This document shows, piece after piece, positions 19,100 to 29,859 of a DNA stretch of 64,000 bases; position 1 is the stretch's first letter, and the number at the start of each line of letters is the position of its first letter. Origin of the DNA: Paragordius varius (Eukaryota; Nematomorpha); the NCBI GenBank assembly GCA_964247055.1, contig OZ176051.1, positions 13,516,001 to 13,580,000 on the forward strand, read 5' to 3'. The position numbers were made by a program, and so were the translations under genes. The notes beneath the pieces are model-generated. The model saw only the letters and a program-made list of their open reading frames with translations, searched no databases and was not told the origin of the DNA.

Positions 19100-22000
19100 A
19101 GAAAATTAGCCATAAATGTAATGCTAATGGTAAAACAAATATCTAAATTATAAAAATTTCATATATGAAAAAATGTAAACAACTTTTTCCATGTTTTATG
19201 CATTAAATTTGAAATTATTATATCCTATTCTAAACTATTGAAAAGATATATATATAAATGTATGAAAGATATTATTTTTATTTTATTGATTCACCCAACA
19301 ACTAACGAGTTAGTTTGTAAAAAGGTGGAAAACGTAACAACAGTCCTAACAAAATTTATCTCACAAGCCCCTCTAAATTTAGAAAATGTGAGAAAAAGAA
19401 AAAAAAAGCTTTAGCGCAATTTATACTATAACTCAAATATCAATACCTTATTAAAAGATTGATTCGTAACATAGGGACGTTCATTTGAGCATTCATCATG
19501 ATGAGATGTTTGCAATGAATTACATGACATTCGCAGACCTTGTGTTGTTTGTGTAGGAGGGGGGCGATAATCATTTGAGTAATTGAAATACGACAAATTA
19601 TTATGATTTAAACTGATATTGGCACTCTCATTATCACAAAACGGTTTTTTGTCATCTTTACCGCCATTTTCTATAATAATGGCAACATGACAATCGTCGT
19701 CGTTTGTTGTGGGCTTTAAAAGGGGATCCGAATCTATGTATGTATGATAATATTCATAGATTAATTTACAATTATCTTATTTTTAATACATACATACATA
19801 CATACTGATAATAAAGTATTAAGTCATGAATAATATCAATCAGGTTAGATGATGAGTAAAACAAAAACAAACAAACTACTTGTTTTTCTCATAATGTTGT
19901 CATCAAAGGGACATCTCATCCCCATCAACGGCCTATTTTGATGATTCAAACCATTTGCGGCAATAGGCTTTTTGGGCGAGTCTTGGCTCAAAGTTGTTTC
20001 GTAGCGATGAAGGAAAGTGCGTTTAAAGTGTTGTTTGTGGGAAGGGAGGATAGACGTTGAATTCCATTTCGTGAGAGCTTGGATAGAGAATGAGTTGGAG
20101 CTTGAACTTACTACCAAATTATTACTCTTAAACTCCTCATGATCAGGACAATTATTAACCGTGTTTTGTCTATATGAAGGCAATCTAATAAAAAAATGGA
20201 AATTGTCATTGTATAATATACCATTTACAATTCAAATTCACCGTTAAATAAAATATATGTTTTTTAAGATTAAAAATTACCTATATTTTATATATTTTTA
20301 AGAAATAAAAATTTCGTTTTAAAAAATAATAAACTATGCCATAAAGATAGATTTCATATTAATACTGAGTTACAGTGGATTAAATAAAAGAATATTTGTA
20401 GTAAAAAAAATTAATATTAGGATTAAAATGAATATTAGTGAAAATAAAAAAGAATTAAAGGGCCATGGTGCACGAGTGCGCATTACCATGCCCATCAAAT
20501 ATTAATTATTTTTTACTATTTACTTATGAAAGAAAAGAATATTACGTAGTAGTATGGTATTACATACTCAATAAATGCCCTTTCTTCCCTTATTTTTCTT
20601 CAATAGTAAAAAATAATTATTATTTAATGGGTATGATAATGCTTGCTCGTGCACCATGGCCCTTTGTTTCTTTTATATTTTCACGAATATTCATTTTTTT
20701 ACTACTAATAATAATTTCATTATTACAAACATTCTTTTATTCAATCCACTGTATATTAGTTCATCACCTGATCAAATTTGGATTTTAGGTAGCCATTTTT
20801 ATTTCTAAAATCGTATAAAATAAATTTTTTAAATATTTATAATTACAATTGTTCAAGGGTGAATTTGAACTGTATATGTTTCTTCTAACATATATCTAAT
20901 CTTTTTTAAGATTATGATTTAAACAGTAATATACAAAAAATTTTTTTTCTGGATAGTATATTTTTTAAAAAAATATCCTGGTGTGATATCAAGATACATG
21001 TTTTCGGTTCATATACTTAAAACTTAAAGATGCACATTTTGTAAATAGATATAGTATGATATGACCAATGGTATTTTTCTTAAGTAAAAATATTGTCTGT
21101 CCGGAATTCAAAAAAAATTGTTCCAAATATTTCCCCCGTATGATAGATAAACCACCATAAAGACTTAGACATCAACATGCTTAAGGCTGAAAGAAATCTT
21201 AAACGCACCTAAAACCAAATTGGATATGTTATTGATAAAATCAATTGACAAATAGAGATGTTAATTACAATGATAAACATTTTTTATTGTTGAAAACCCT
21301 TGTAAAAACATAACAAACAGCTATATTATAGTTATGAGGGTTCCTTCTAAAAAATGTAAAACGAATACTTGTTTCTCAATAAAACAAGAATATTCATATA
21401 TATATATATATATATAAATGCGGAACATTTAAACGTTTCATTAACAGCTATATAAAACAACACATAAATAATCAATAATTTGCCCTATTTATGCCAAGAA
21501 AAACCATTTAAAACCGCCCTAAAATCCTAAATTTTATATCCATAAATTAAATGTAAATAATAACAAGAAGCAAAATATAACATATAATGGTTAAATGGGA
21601 CTTTTAATCGTTACTAAGTCAATACGGTATGAATAAATGTATACTGCTTAGTTTTTATATGTAGATTACCATATAGCACACAAATAAAGAGCATTAGTAT
21701 TAACTAATGCCATAAAAAAGCAAAAACTAATAGCTTTCTTTGTTCTATATCAGGGCATCTTAAACTATGGGTCGCGACCCCATTTGGGGTGGCGTAGCAA
21801 AATAATGTGGTCGCGAGTTATAAATATACAATTTAACAAAAAATGTTTTTTAACTCGTAAAAATTGTTATAAAGAAAAATAACAATCATCGTAGATAAAT
21901 CTATATATTGATAAAAATGGAAAGTGGGTTTTTTGTGATCTGTTTCTGCAAATCAAGTGGACCCATTCGAATCCAAATGTCAAAAAATATAATCATTCAA

Positions 22001-25000
22001 TGCCCCGACAATAGCTTCGGCCTTTATTAAAATTTGGCCCTTATTTCAGGCCCACTCCGTGTAAAAAACGGTTTTTTTTAAATCAGAAGTCCACAAAAAT
22101 CGTTTTGAGACAATTATCCGGAAGCGTTGAACCATTCAATTTTAAATAATTTTTTTTACTTATTTTCGATTGCGCCGAACATAGTCGGCTCGCTTTTTTA
22201 TAATAAGCCCTCTTTTTACTCGCTCCCCCCGTAAAATGCCACTTTTTTCAAACAAAAATAATTTTTTGAATCTATTTTTCCCCCAAGGGAGACCGTAAAA
22301 ATTCAATAAGGAATCCAGATATTCCCTGTTAAAAGGCAAAAACTTTAGTCGTGCGTTTCCTTTATATTGGCTGCTGGGTAAGAAGATAACCCGCTAAAAA
22401 CTGCCCCGTCATATCGAAATAGCGTGCCTTAAGCGCTAGATTTCAGAAAACCTATCAGGCCATTGAATAGCTGCGTAAAATGTTACCCCTAACAAGGCAA
22501 AAATTTAGGTCATACTGTTTTTTTAAATTAGCCGTTAATTAGGCCTTTCACGCCCTGAAAAATGCGCCACCATAAAATGATTTTTATTTTTGAGGTAATT
22601 TTTCCAAAAATTAATGAGAGCATATGGAATCAATCATGATTCCAGGTATTCTCCGTAAAAAAGCAAAAATTTTAATTAAGCGCTTATTCTTATTTTGTAT
22701 CAGCCTCTTAAAGAGCTACCCCCCTAAAACTGCGGCATCATATCGAAAGTGCGTTGTTTAGGAGTGCATTTTCAGACTTTTTAGGCCATATAAGTTTAAT
22801 AGGGGCCTGAAATATTATCCGTAAAAAGGCAATAATTTAAGTAGAGCGGTTTTATTAAATTACCCCTTAATAGGCCTTTGCCATGAAAAATGCGACACCT
22901 TAGAATGACTTTTTGGTTTTGAGGCAATTTTTCGAAAATCCCACAAGAGCATATGGAATCAATCATAATTCCAGGTATTACCCGAATTAAGACAAAAATT
23001 TTAATCGAACGTTTTTTTTGTTTCGCCCCTGTTTAGGGAGCTACCCGCGTAAAACTGCGTCACCATATCGATACAGCCTGCCTTTGGATCCAAATCTCAG
23101 AAAACCTATGTGACTAATAGGAAAATATGTATTCCATAATAATTCCAGATATTCCCAATAAAAAGGCAAAAATTTTGCCCAACGCTTTTTTACCTGCTCC
23201 TAGGTAAGGAGCTACCCGACAAAAACTGCGCCACTACATAGAAATTGCGTTGTTTTTAAGCTAATTTACAAAAAATTTATGAAGCCATATGAGCTCATTA
23301 AAAGCTTGAAATATTACCCGTAACTAGGTAAAAAGCCAGGCGCTTTATATTAGCCGTTAATTTGGGTCCATTATGCCCTAAAATACGCCATCATATAACG
23401 ATTATTTAGTGTTGATGTATTTTTTCGAATAACCCATGAGGCGATGGTATCAAAAATGATTCCAAATATTTGCCCTATAAAGGCAATGAATAACTCAGCG
23501 CTTATTTCATATAGGTCTATGAAAAGGGGTCCACCCGTTTTAAACTGGACGCCATACAAAAATGTCATGGTTTTGACGCTTTTTTTCAAAGGACTTAAGA
23601 AGCCATTCGAGTTCAGAACACATTTCTGGGGAATAAGTATATTATCATTTTTTCCTTAAAAAAAACCACAAATGATTTAATTTTTATATCCCTTGATCAC
23701 AGCTGTGTGAACAAAATTTCAAAATGAAACTTTAAACCATAATTTCGTAAAACGAAAATCTTAAAATAAATCCATTTTAGTTAAATATTAACATTAATAA
23801 GCGACAGTTTAAATATGGTCAGTTTGGAGTAAACAATATAGCCTGAGCAACGCGTAAAAGGATAATTAAAGACATTCTTTTTATTTAATATGTTTTATCT
23901 CCCCATTACCTCTATTTTTTGCAAATTAAGAGTAATGATCGATGAAACTATGTCACAGCGAAGCGTGACAAGGCCAGTTAATATACCATATTTAGTTAGG
24001 AAAGACTGTTTATACCAGCATTTCTATTCCGATCTTTATATCTTGCATAACTTTACTATAAGAAGATGTAATAGAAGTATACAGAAAATGTAGATTTATT
24101 TTTATCAATCTCTTAAAACCGAAATAATTCGGATAATTAATTTAATATCTACCTATTTAGATATATTCGAGAAATAAGACGGTCAGAACCGACTTTTGTT
24201 TTGATCTCTAATAAAAACATTTCTATAAAATTTTGTGCAAATTTAAATTTTAGATATTTATATGTTTCAAGACGAACTCTAAATTTATATATTTTCATAT
24301 GCATATGTATATTGTTACCTAATAAATATATCATCAAAAAATATTAATTTATTTTTCTTTTATATTTGTTGAAGTCGTTAAAAAAGCGCGATCATAAATG
24401 GGGTCGAAAACTACAAAAGTTTAAGAAGGCCTGTTCTATATGCTATTTGGAAAAGAAAGATTGAACAACTAGCAAGATATTCTTACTTAATCATCTACTG
24501 CACATGTAAATTCAAAAGTGTTTTATGTAAGCAATTGTAATTTCATTTCAATGAAAGGTCCCAAATTAAGAGACGACGATAAGCTGTCTACTGTGTAAAT
24601 GCCTATAAATTGAAAATTAATGATAAATTATTTACCTGGTATCATTCAATTTTTCAGTTTGAGCAGTTGATGGAGATATATGGAAAGAGGTATTGCTTTC
24701 GAAATTTGTGTTTACTATAGTGGCCGTTTCTAATGGTAATAATTTGCTATCCTCTCCTTTAAGGGTCAACATACATTCTGATAACCATCTCTTGTTTAAT
24801 TTGATAACTGAAACAGCTGATGGTTGATTTTTGTCTTCTGCTGGTTGATTTTCATCTTCTAAATTAACATATTTGTAATCAGCTAGTGATAAATTGGGCA
24901 AAGAAATTTTTTGCTTCGAATCAACTAAGAGGATATTTGCCTTGTTTAATTTTGTCATCTCCGTTTGATGAGGAATGTTGAATCGTTTGGCAGGCGAATG

Positions 25001-26338
25001 CTTTGTAGCAGCAGACGATTTTGAAGGCATTGAAAAACTTTGGCATATACGTTTCGGAGATTGTTGATTTTGGATTCGTTGTCCATCAACATGATGATTT
25101 TTGGGGGATGGTTTGCTAGAAGTAGGTATTAATTGTTGTATTTTATTCTGAGAACTTTTATCAAACAGTGCATTACTTGATTTGACCTTCATACCTTCAG
25201 TATCATTAGAATGAATAGTAGATTGCTCAGAATTATTAGCAGCTAAACATTTTCTGCGCGTCAAATATTCCAACAATTTTGATTTTACTTCGGATGAAAT
25301 CGTTTTATTAGATAACTTAGTTGTGGTGAAAGGGACAAGACCAGAATGCGACTTATGTTGAGTAATATTGGCTGGATGTATCAAATTTCCTTGTTTAGCA
25401 TTCAAGGAATAGTTTTTTCGTTTAACTGAATTCTGCTCCTTTGTATTGTTATTTAACAAAGTGGAGGACTTTGAGGCTTTTAAGCGCCGTCGTGAGGTTG
25501 ACACTTTTTTGCCACACGCATTTGGGTTTAAAGGCCCAAATTGATCAATATTTCCAGCCAAATCATTTTGGTGGTTGATGTGGGAGGTTCGGGAGTTTGA
25601 AATATCATTATGCGACGAATACTTAATTAACTTATCATTGGAGTTTATGGTTTTCCCGTAAAGCATAGGATTACTGAATTTTTCAACATTGGGATGACAA
25701 AGTATTTGAGATATTTGAGCATTGTTGTATAAATTCTCAGTCATATAGGAGGAGGTTGGAGTTGCGTTGATAAAATAATTAGTTGGGTTAGTGAAGTTTA
25801 CATTGTTGTTTGTTTTAAGCAAATAAGCTAATTTGGGAAACGTGAATTTATTATCAACCGAGGTTTGATTCTGAGTAAGACTGTTGAAATGCGATGATAA
25901 ATATGGATTCACTGATTCTCTTTGACTGTTACTTAAAGTGCCAGACATCATCACTGAAAAAAAAGATTTTATAAATATTAATAGGTAAATGCGGGGCTAT
26001 ATGTTGCATTAGTTAAATTTGAGAAACAGCAATTTTAGCGCTTCGTTTCTACATATCATACAAAAAAATCAATAACTTCCTTGAAAACAGTAAATAGGCA
26101 CAACAAAGTTGTGTAAACAAAATAAAAAGAAATATTCTTATATAAAGAGAAATAATTAAAATGATGACATCATCTAGTCACGTACTAAAATTTATAGGGT
26201 TAATTGAGCTAAAAATAATATAAGGCTAAAAAAACATAATCAAATGTTATATTCATTGTTAATAATGAACATTTAAGATAATTTATATATAGGCGTACCT
26301 GGATAATTGTATAAAGATGACCTTCGGATATGTGTCAT
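17163..26338 (-). CDS. large unrecognised gene, seven exons, about 980 aa, disordered Asn/Ser-rich
   Basis: Exons on the - strand: 26338-26299, 25953-24636, 20184-19880, 19733-19447, 18456-18026, 17889-17790 and 17624-17163. All introns are GT-AG (345, 4451, 146, 990, 136 and 165 bp), and all six junctions keep one frame (2943 nt in total, stop included). The protein starts MTHIRRSSLYNYPVMMSG. It is rich in Asn, Ser, Thr and Lys with no transmembrane segment, and has basic patches (KKVSTSRRRLKASK in exon 2, RCRLKKKSRSSNK in exon 7) that suit a nuclear location. Exon 5 is more ordered, with aromatic and Cys residues (SPWWQNSLCCFPAIPY, FASRWFANYADNVAF, LDRILMDLYTFYRYY). I recognise no family; a transcriptional or RNA-related regulator is a guess. 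The long open exon 2 (439 codons in this AT-rich DNA) and the phase agreement are the main support. The 5' end may have further non-coding exons. Confidence 0.7.
17885..18015. repeat. half MITE family M2 filling intron 5 of the large gene
   Basis: From AAAACTGAAATTATACAGAC through AAATACAACCATGCTT the sequence matches the left inverted end and internal part of M2. The copy lacks its other end and covers nearly all of the 136-bp intron 17890-18025. On the - strand its terminus reads TATAATTTCAG followed by TTTTC, and this AG is the predicted splice acceptor of exon 6. Confidence 0.65.
18774..18826. repeat. (TA)n microsatellite
   Basis: A long run of alternating TA in intron 4 of the large gene, directly beside a family B MITE end. 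Confidence 0.95.
18827..19066. repeat. family B MITE, truncated
   Basis: The left part has two hairpin-like units (CCCTTGAATAATTCAAATTC, ACCCTTAAACGATTCAAATT), then the internal AATTATGTGTTTT and AAATATAGGTAATTTTTAAT sequence shared with copies at 20.2, 31.3 and 53.9 kb. The right end is weak (TTTTAGGGTGATTG). It lies in intron 4. Confidence 0.6.
19067..19101. repeat. poly(C)-poly(A) tract
   Basis: About 20 C residues followed directly by about 11 A residues, the only long homopolymeric C run in the window. In the sense of the gene it is poly(T)-poly(G) inside intron 4. Confidence 0.95.
20219..20884. repeat. family B MITE, split by a palindromic MITE
   Basis: The left end TACCATTTACAATTCAAATT is preceded by TA. 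The right end carries AATTGTTCAAGGGTGAATTT followed by a diverged terminus. The inner parts (AAAATATATGTTTTTTAAGA, TTACCTATATTTTATAT) match the other family B copies. A 379-bp palindrome is inserted in the middle. The whole lies in intron 2 of the large gene, directly after its acceptor side. Confidence 0.65.
20373..20751. repeat. 379-bp foldback MITE with TA duplication
   Basis: The ends are CAGTGGATTAAATAAAAGAA and TTCTTTTATTCAATCCACTG, flanked by TA (20371-20372, 20752-20753). The inverted repeat runs almost to the centre, including GGGCCATGGTGCACGAG near 20460 and CTCGTGCACCATGGCCC near 20662, so the element can form one long hairpin. The open frame at 20465-20788 is a by-product. Confidence 0.8.
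21745..21830. repeat. hAT-type terminus fragment
   Basis: CAGGGCATCTTAAACTATGG followed by GTCGCGACCCCATTTGGGGT is typical of the start of ZBED-like hAT elements. No partner end or target duplication was found. It lies inside intron 2 of the large gene, just before the satellite array. Confidence 0.6.
21990..23660. repeat. degenerate satellite array, about 165-bp monomers in 329-bp dimers
   Basis: Blocks such as CATATGGAATCAATCAT (22621 and 22950, spacing 329 bp), CCGTAAAAAGGCAAAAATTT, GCTACCC-GTAAAACTGCG and AGGCC-TTTGCC recur all along. Two related half-units alternate, so the repeat unit is a dimer. Copies differ by many substitutions, so the array is old. It is notably less AT-rich than its surroundings. 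It occupies about 1.7 kb of intron 2 of the large gene. Small open frames in it (23371-23659) are by-products. Confidence 0.75.
23661..24635. other. rest of intron 2, no further feature
   Basis: AT-rich DNA between the satellite and exon 2 (which ends at 24636). Two frames of 60-70 codons (23890-24093 and 24149-24337) have no recognisable similarity, and I do not call them genes. Confidence 0.4.
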
Positions 26339-26565
26339 TCACTAAAAACACATGTAAAAATGTAAGTGGAGAAACTTAAGATCTGTAAATTTAGTTAATC
26401 AAATGTTAAAAATCTTTTTTATTGCATAAAAAAATTTTACTTCTAAAATTAACTCTTATCTTTGTATTTGTAAGCATTATATTAAAACATGATTTTTGTT
26501 AAATCAAAAAGGTATAAAAATACCTATATATACATATATAGATAAAAAATCTAATGGTGCTTTTT
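26339..26565. other. upstream region of the large gene
   Basis: AT-rich sequence in front of the ATG at 26338. It presumably holds the 5' leader and promoter, but no motif stands out. Confidence 0.3.
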
Positions 26566-26569
26566 ATAT

Positions 26570-27145
26570 TTAACACTTCGATTCAAATTGGGGTATCTAA
26601 ATACCCCAGACTAAATTTAAATTAATATTTTTAAAAAACTACTGAAGGAAACGGTCCCAATTTAAATTTATGCTTCTATCATGATAAAAATTATATAACT
26701 ATGCCAAAATATCTTGATAAAATTTTGTTTTGAAAAAAAAGTTCCATCTCAAACTACTTCGACGCCTTTTTATTTTACAAAATTCATGCAAAATATCGTT
26801 TTCATTTAATTTTAAGGGTAAAACTAAAGCTAATTTTTTATATAAATTACATCTAACATTGATAGAAATAGAAAAAGTGGTTTATTTTGTATTATTTTGT
26901 AATTTTATAATTTGACACATGTCACGTTGATAAAATTTTTACCTTTCGGTTTTTGCTTAAAATAAGTAATATCAAGTGTTTTTGAATAAAATTTTTTATA
27001 TATTTCGGTTTATTAATGTTATATAAGTGCAAAATTTTGCGATGGTTTCGATTCCTTCCATACTTAGTAAAGTATTTGATTTAAAACAAGCCTGGGGTAT
27101 CCAACTACCCCAATTTGAATCGAAGGATTAAAATGAGTGTGTTGT
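26570..27145. repeat. repeat family C copy
   Basis: The left end TTCGATTCAAATTGGGGTAT is followed by CTAAATACCCCAG. The right end has GGGGTATCCAACTACCCCAA followed by TTTGAATCGAAGGATTAAAA. Internal blocks (GGAAACGGTCCCAATTTAAA, CATTGATAGAAATAGAAAAA) match copies at 6165 and 29860. The open frame 26730-26915 corresponds to the frame found at 6396-6581 only through the shared DNA. Confidence 0.7.
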
Positions 27146-27164
27146 ATCCAAGTGTTAATTTATC

Positions 27165-27290
27165 CACTTCCGCTGCCCTGAGGCGTGTAAAAGCGTAGGA
27201 AGGCGGTAAGGGTCGTCCTGTGCGGACAGTGACGGTAAGGAGCAAGCCTGTCACACCCTCTTCTGGATACCTGGATAGCGAAATCTGTGA
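27165..27290. repeat. GC-rich block, possible SINE fragment
   Basis: About 120 bp (CGCTGCCCTGAGGCGTG through GTCGTCCTGTGCGGACAG and CAAGCCTGTCACACCCTC) is far more GC-rich than the surroundings. This suggests a structured RNA-derived repeat or SINE part, but I cannot identify promoter boxes. Confidence 0.35.
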
Positions 27291-27508
27291 CCAATAAATT
27301 TCTTAAACACATTATTGTTGCTTTCTGAAAAATCATTATGAAGAAGGCAAAACAATATTATTTTATAATGGTAATGAACGGATTGGTTATGTTTTGTAAA
27401 TAACAGTTGTTAAAATCCGTAATATAATGATAAAGGATAATTAAATAGAATGAAATGAAATTATAAATAGAAATTATAAACGATATGTGAAACCCTTCGT
27501 CAATAGTA

Positions 27509-27551
27509 ATCGCAAACTAGTTTCGTGCTTGTTAGCACTCATCAGTACGAC
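27509..27551 (-). ncRNA. hammerhead ribozyme, type I, intact core (- strand)
   Basis: This is the mirror copy of the ribozyme at 27810-27852. The - strand reads CTGATGA (27545-27539), a helix II hairpin GTGCTAACAAGCAC, GAAA, CTAG (27520-27517), then TT with the predicted cut after 27515. Helix I is formed by GTCGTA and TGCGAT. Confidence 0.85.
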
Positions 27552-27809
27552 ACAACTATTTGACTTGGGGTTTTCACATATCGATTTCGTATATATATCC
27601 AACTTTGCAATTTTGGTATAAATGCAGTTGGTTTTACGAATTTAAATTAAATTTAATGTAATTTATGAAAATTAAACTGAAAATTTGAAAATAAACTGAA
27701 AATTAACTCTTTAATTTAAATTCGTAAAACCAACTGCATTTATACCAAAATTGCAAAGTTGGATATATATACGAAATCGATATGTGAAAACCCCAAGTCA
27801 AATAGTTGT

Positions 27810-27852
27810 GTCGTACTGATGAGTGCTAACAAGCACGAAACTAGTTTGCGAT
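27810..27852 (+). ncRNA. hammerhead ribozyme, type I, intact core (+ strand)
   Basis: The core is CTGATGA (27816-27822), helix II GTGCTAACAAGCAC (a 5-bp stem with an AACA loop), GAAA (27837-27840), CTAG (27841-27844), then TT with the predicted self-cleavage after 27846. Helix I pairs GTCGTA (27810-27815) with TGCGAT (27847-27852), six pairs with two wobbles. Helix III is only C-G plus the A-U of the core; its CUAG is self-complementary, so two molecules could pair to form a longer helix III. This form is known from hammerheads of Penelope-like elements and retrozymes. Confidence 0.85.
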
Positions 27853-27967
27853 TACTATTGACGAAGGGTTTCACATATCGTTTATAATTTCTATTTATAA
27901 TTTCATTTCATTCTATTTAATTATCCTTTATCATTATATTACGGATTTTAACAAATATTATTTTATA

Positions 27968-28876
27968 TTTTAGATGTGGCTTGCGATGGTCGTAATTTTT
28001 CGTAAATGGGCTTATTTCAGATATAACTTTCATTATCTTTTTTATTTTTTGTCCTAGTTTACCTCTTTGGGTGCCAGATAACTAGTTTAAAAGTTATATA
28101 GGCAAAACTATCATACATTGCACTCATATAAAAAAGCTAATTTTTAGTTTGTTTTAGATTCTAAAATTGGGACAGCTTCGAAACACGATTGCGAACAGCT
28201 GATATATAAATCAAAATATATTAACTTTTTGCGCATATAATATAGCCTGAAAGAATATATTTTTTTAATCATAATATACATTTATTTGTCTTAGTTAAAA
28301 AAATTAAAGAAAATTGTGGCAAAGTTTGAGATGGGGATTTTTTTACAATTTTAAAATATTTTTTTTAATGCGCTTAAGACTAAAAATAGTAAACTTCGGA
28401 CTAGCTCAAATAGTCATTAAGTTTTTCAAAGTAAAATTCTCTCTGGGATATAATTCCAAAAGTTAATGGAGTTTTAAAGACTTACAAATAATCCAATTTT
28501 TCAGACTATATTGTCTAACACATTATCTGTGTTATGACTTTTTAGGGTAGTACACTCCAAAGCCATTTATAATTAAATCTTTAAAGATATCTAATAAATC
28601 AAGCCGAATTTAAAAAATTAGTTCACTTTCGACCACATATGAAGAACATTTTTGAAAATTTAAAATCGTTAAAAAATATCTTATATTTGCCGCCATTTTT
28701 GCATAAATTTTTTTGTGGAAAAAAATAAACAAATATATTATATTTATAAAATATATTTATTTCTACAAAGCTTGAAACATTTACCAATAAAATCTGGATT
28801 TTAATCAACGTTTCAATAGTCTTGAATTTGAGACTCTCCTATTCAAATCAATGAATATTAAATGCATGGAGCGTTA

Positions 28877-28916
<40 letters not shown>

Positions 28917-29855
28917 GATAATAATGTAACCAGTAGATTGTATACTATTTTTTAGGGAAAACTTGCCCCCTTCATCGTGTGAAAAAAATAAAATAATGAT
29001 TTAGTTAAATTCTTTATTTAAAAATCTTTTAGCAATATTTAATGGCGATATGAATGATTTTGCCAAAAAAATGTTCAATTTAAATACTTAAATGAAATAT
29101 TATATAGATTGTTATTATCCCGTAAATATGGAAACGTTAGATCAAGGCATCTCTAAATATAAAATTTGATTTGATTTTATTTATTATGACTTATAGAAAG
29201 TTGGACAATACTGATTTATATTTGTTATGAGAAAAATTTTTATTATCTCTAATTTCATATAAAACATGGTAAAATGTTTGGCTATCAAGCGCCAACGTAT
29301 TTAAATTTCATTAATTTTTTACCTCAATTATAAATTTAAAAATACACAAAACAGTCATTATTGCTTTTGAACACCAACTTAAGTAATCAATCACTGAGCG
29401 ATTTATGTTTCAGAGTTTTTATGATGATAGTTCTTAAAATAATTATTTCCAAAGGTTTAATATCAGCTGATTAGGATCTGTTTAGTTATATATCTAGCTG
29501 CTTTATAAAGGCTAAAATATTGTAGCCTCATTGACAACCAATAATAACTTGCCTACCTTTTCAACTATATTTCACTCTATTCCCCACTAAAATTTGTTAG
29601 TTAATTTTTTAACTTGAACCGCACCGCAGTATTCCAACAGTCAATCGCTTATTAATTTCAATAATCTGTCTGTCATACTTTGGTTTTATGCATAAAAATA
29701 CTAGCAGCTGCATTGTTCTACTTCTAACGTCAATGCCAACGAAATGATAGACCCTTAATTACTGATTTAGTTATTTCCAGTATCTGACCCTGCTTAATTT
29801 TCGCTCTTCGTGGTGAGAGCATTTGCTTAGGATTTTTTATATTTTAATTCGACTA
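27968..29855. other. AT-rich region with no recognised gene
   Basis: It contains a (TA)n run at about 28881-28912. Part of it (about 29340-29780) has a more balanced base composition and looks like unique DNA, but no exon could be defined. The 61-codon frame at 28623-28808 is low-complexity. Confidence 0.4.
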
Positions 29856-29859
29856 AATA

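Larger units (their letters stand above)
27368..27953. mobile_element. palindromic hammerhead-bearing insertion (retrozyme/Penelope-terminal type)
   Basis: The element is flanked by AATATTATTTTATA on both sides (27354-27367 and 27954-27967). From 27407 it is an inverted repeat with 245-bp arms (27407-27651 and 27710-27954) around a 58-bp centre, and the arms are identical as far as I can read. Each arm carries one intact hammerhead. A unique 39-bp segment (ATGGTAATGAACGGATTGG and on) precedes the left arm. The arms match the 182-bp unit at 14501-15419. No protein is encoded. Identical arms imply recent formation or ongoing gene conversion. Confidence 0.8.

Noticed and set aside
20465-20788. 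107-codon hydrophobic frame
   Set aside because: Lies within the palindromic MITE and extends out of it; AT-rich palindromes give Phe/Ile/Leu-rich frames by chance.
23371-23659. Overlapping open frames on both strands at the end of the satellite
   Set aside because: They fall in satellite monomers; equivalent frames are closed in neighbouring monomers.
27509-27852. CRISPR-like or simple inverted repeat interpretation of the palindrome
   Set aside because: No spaced direct repeats; the hammerhead core, TSD and similarity to the 15-kb unit explain the structure better, and the genome is eukaryotic.
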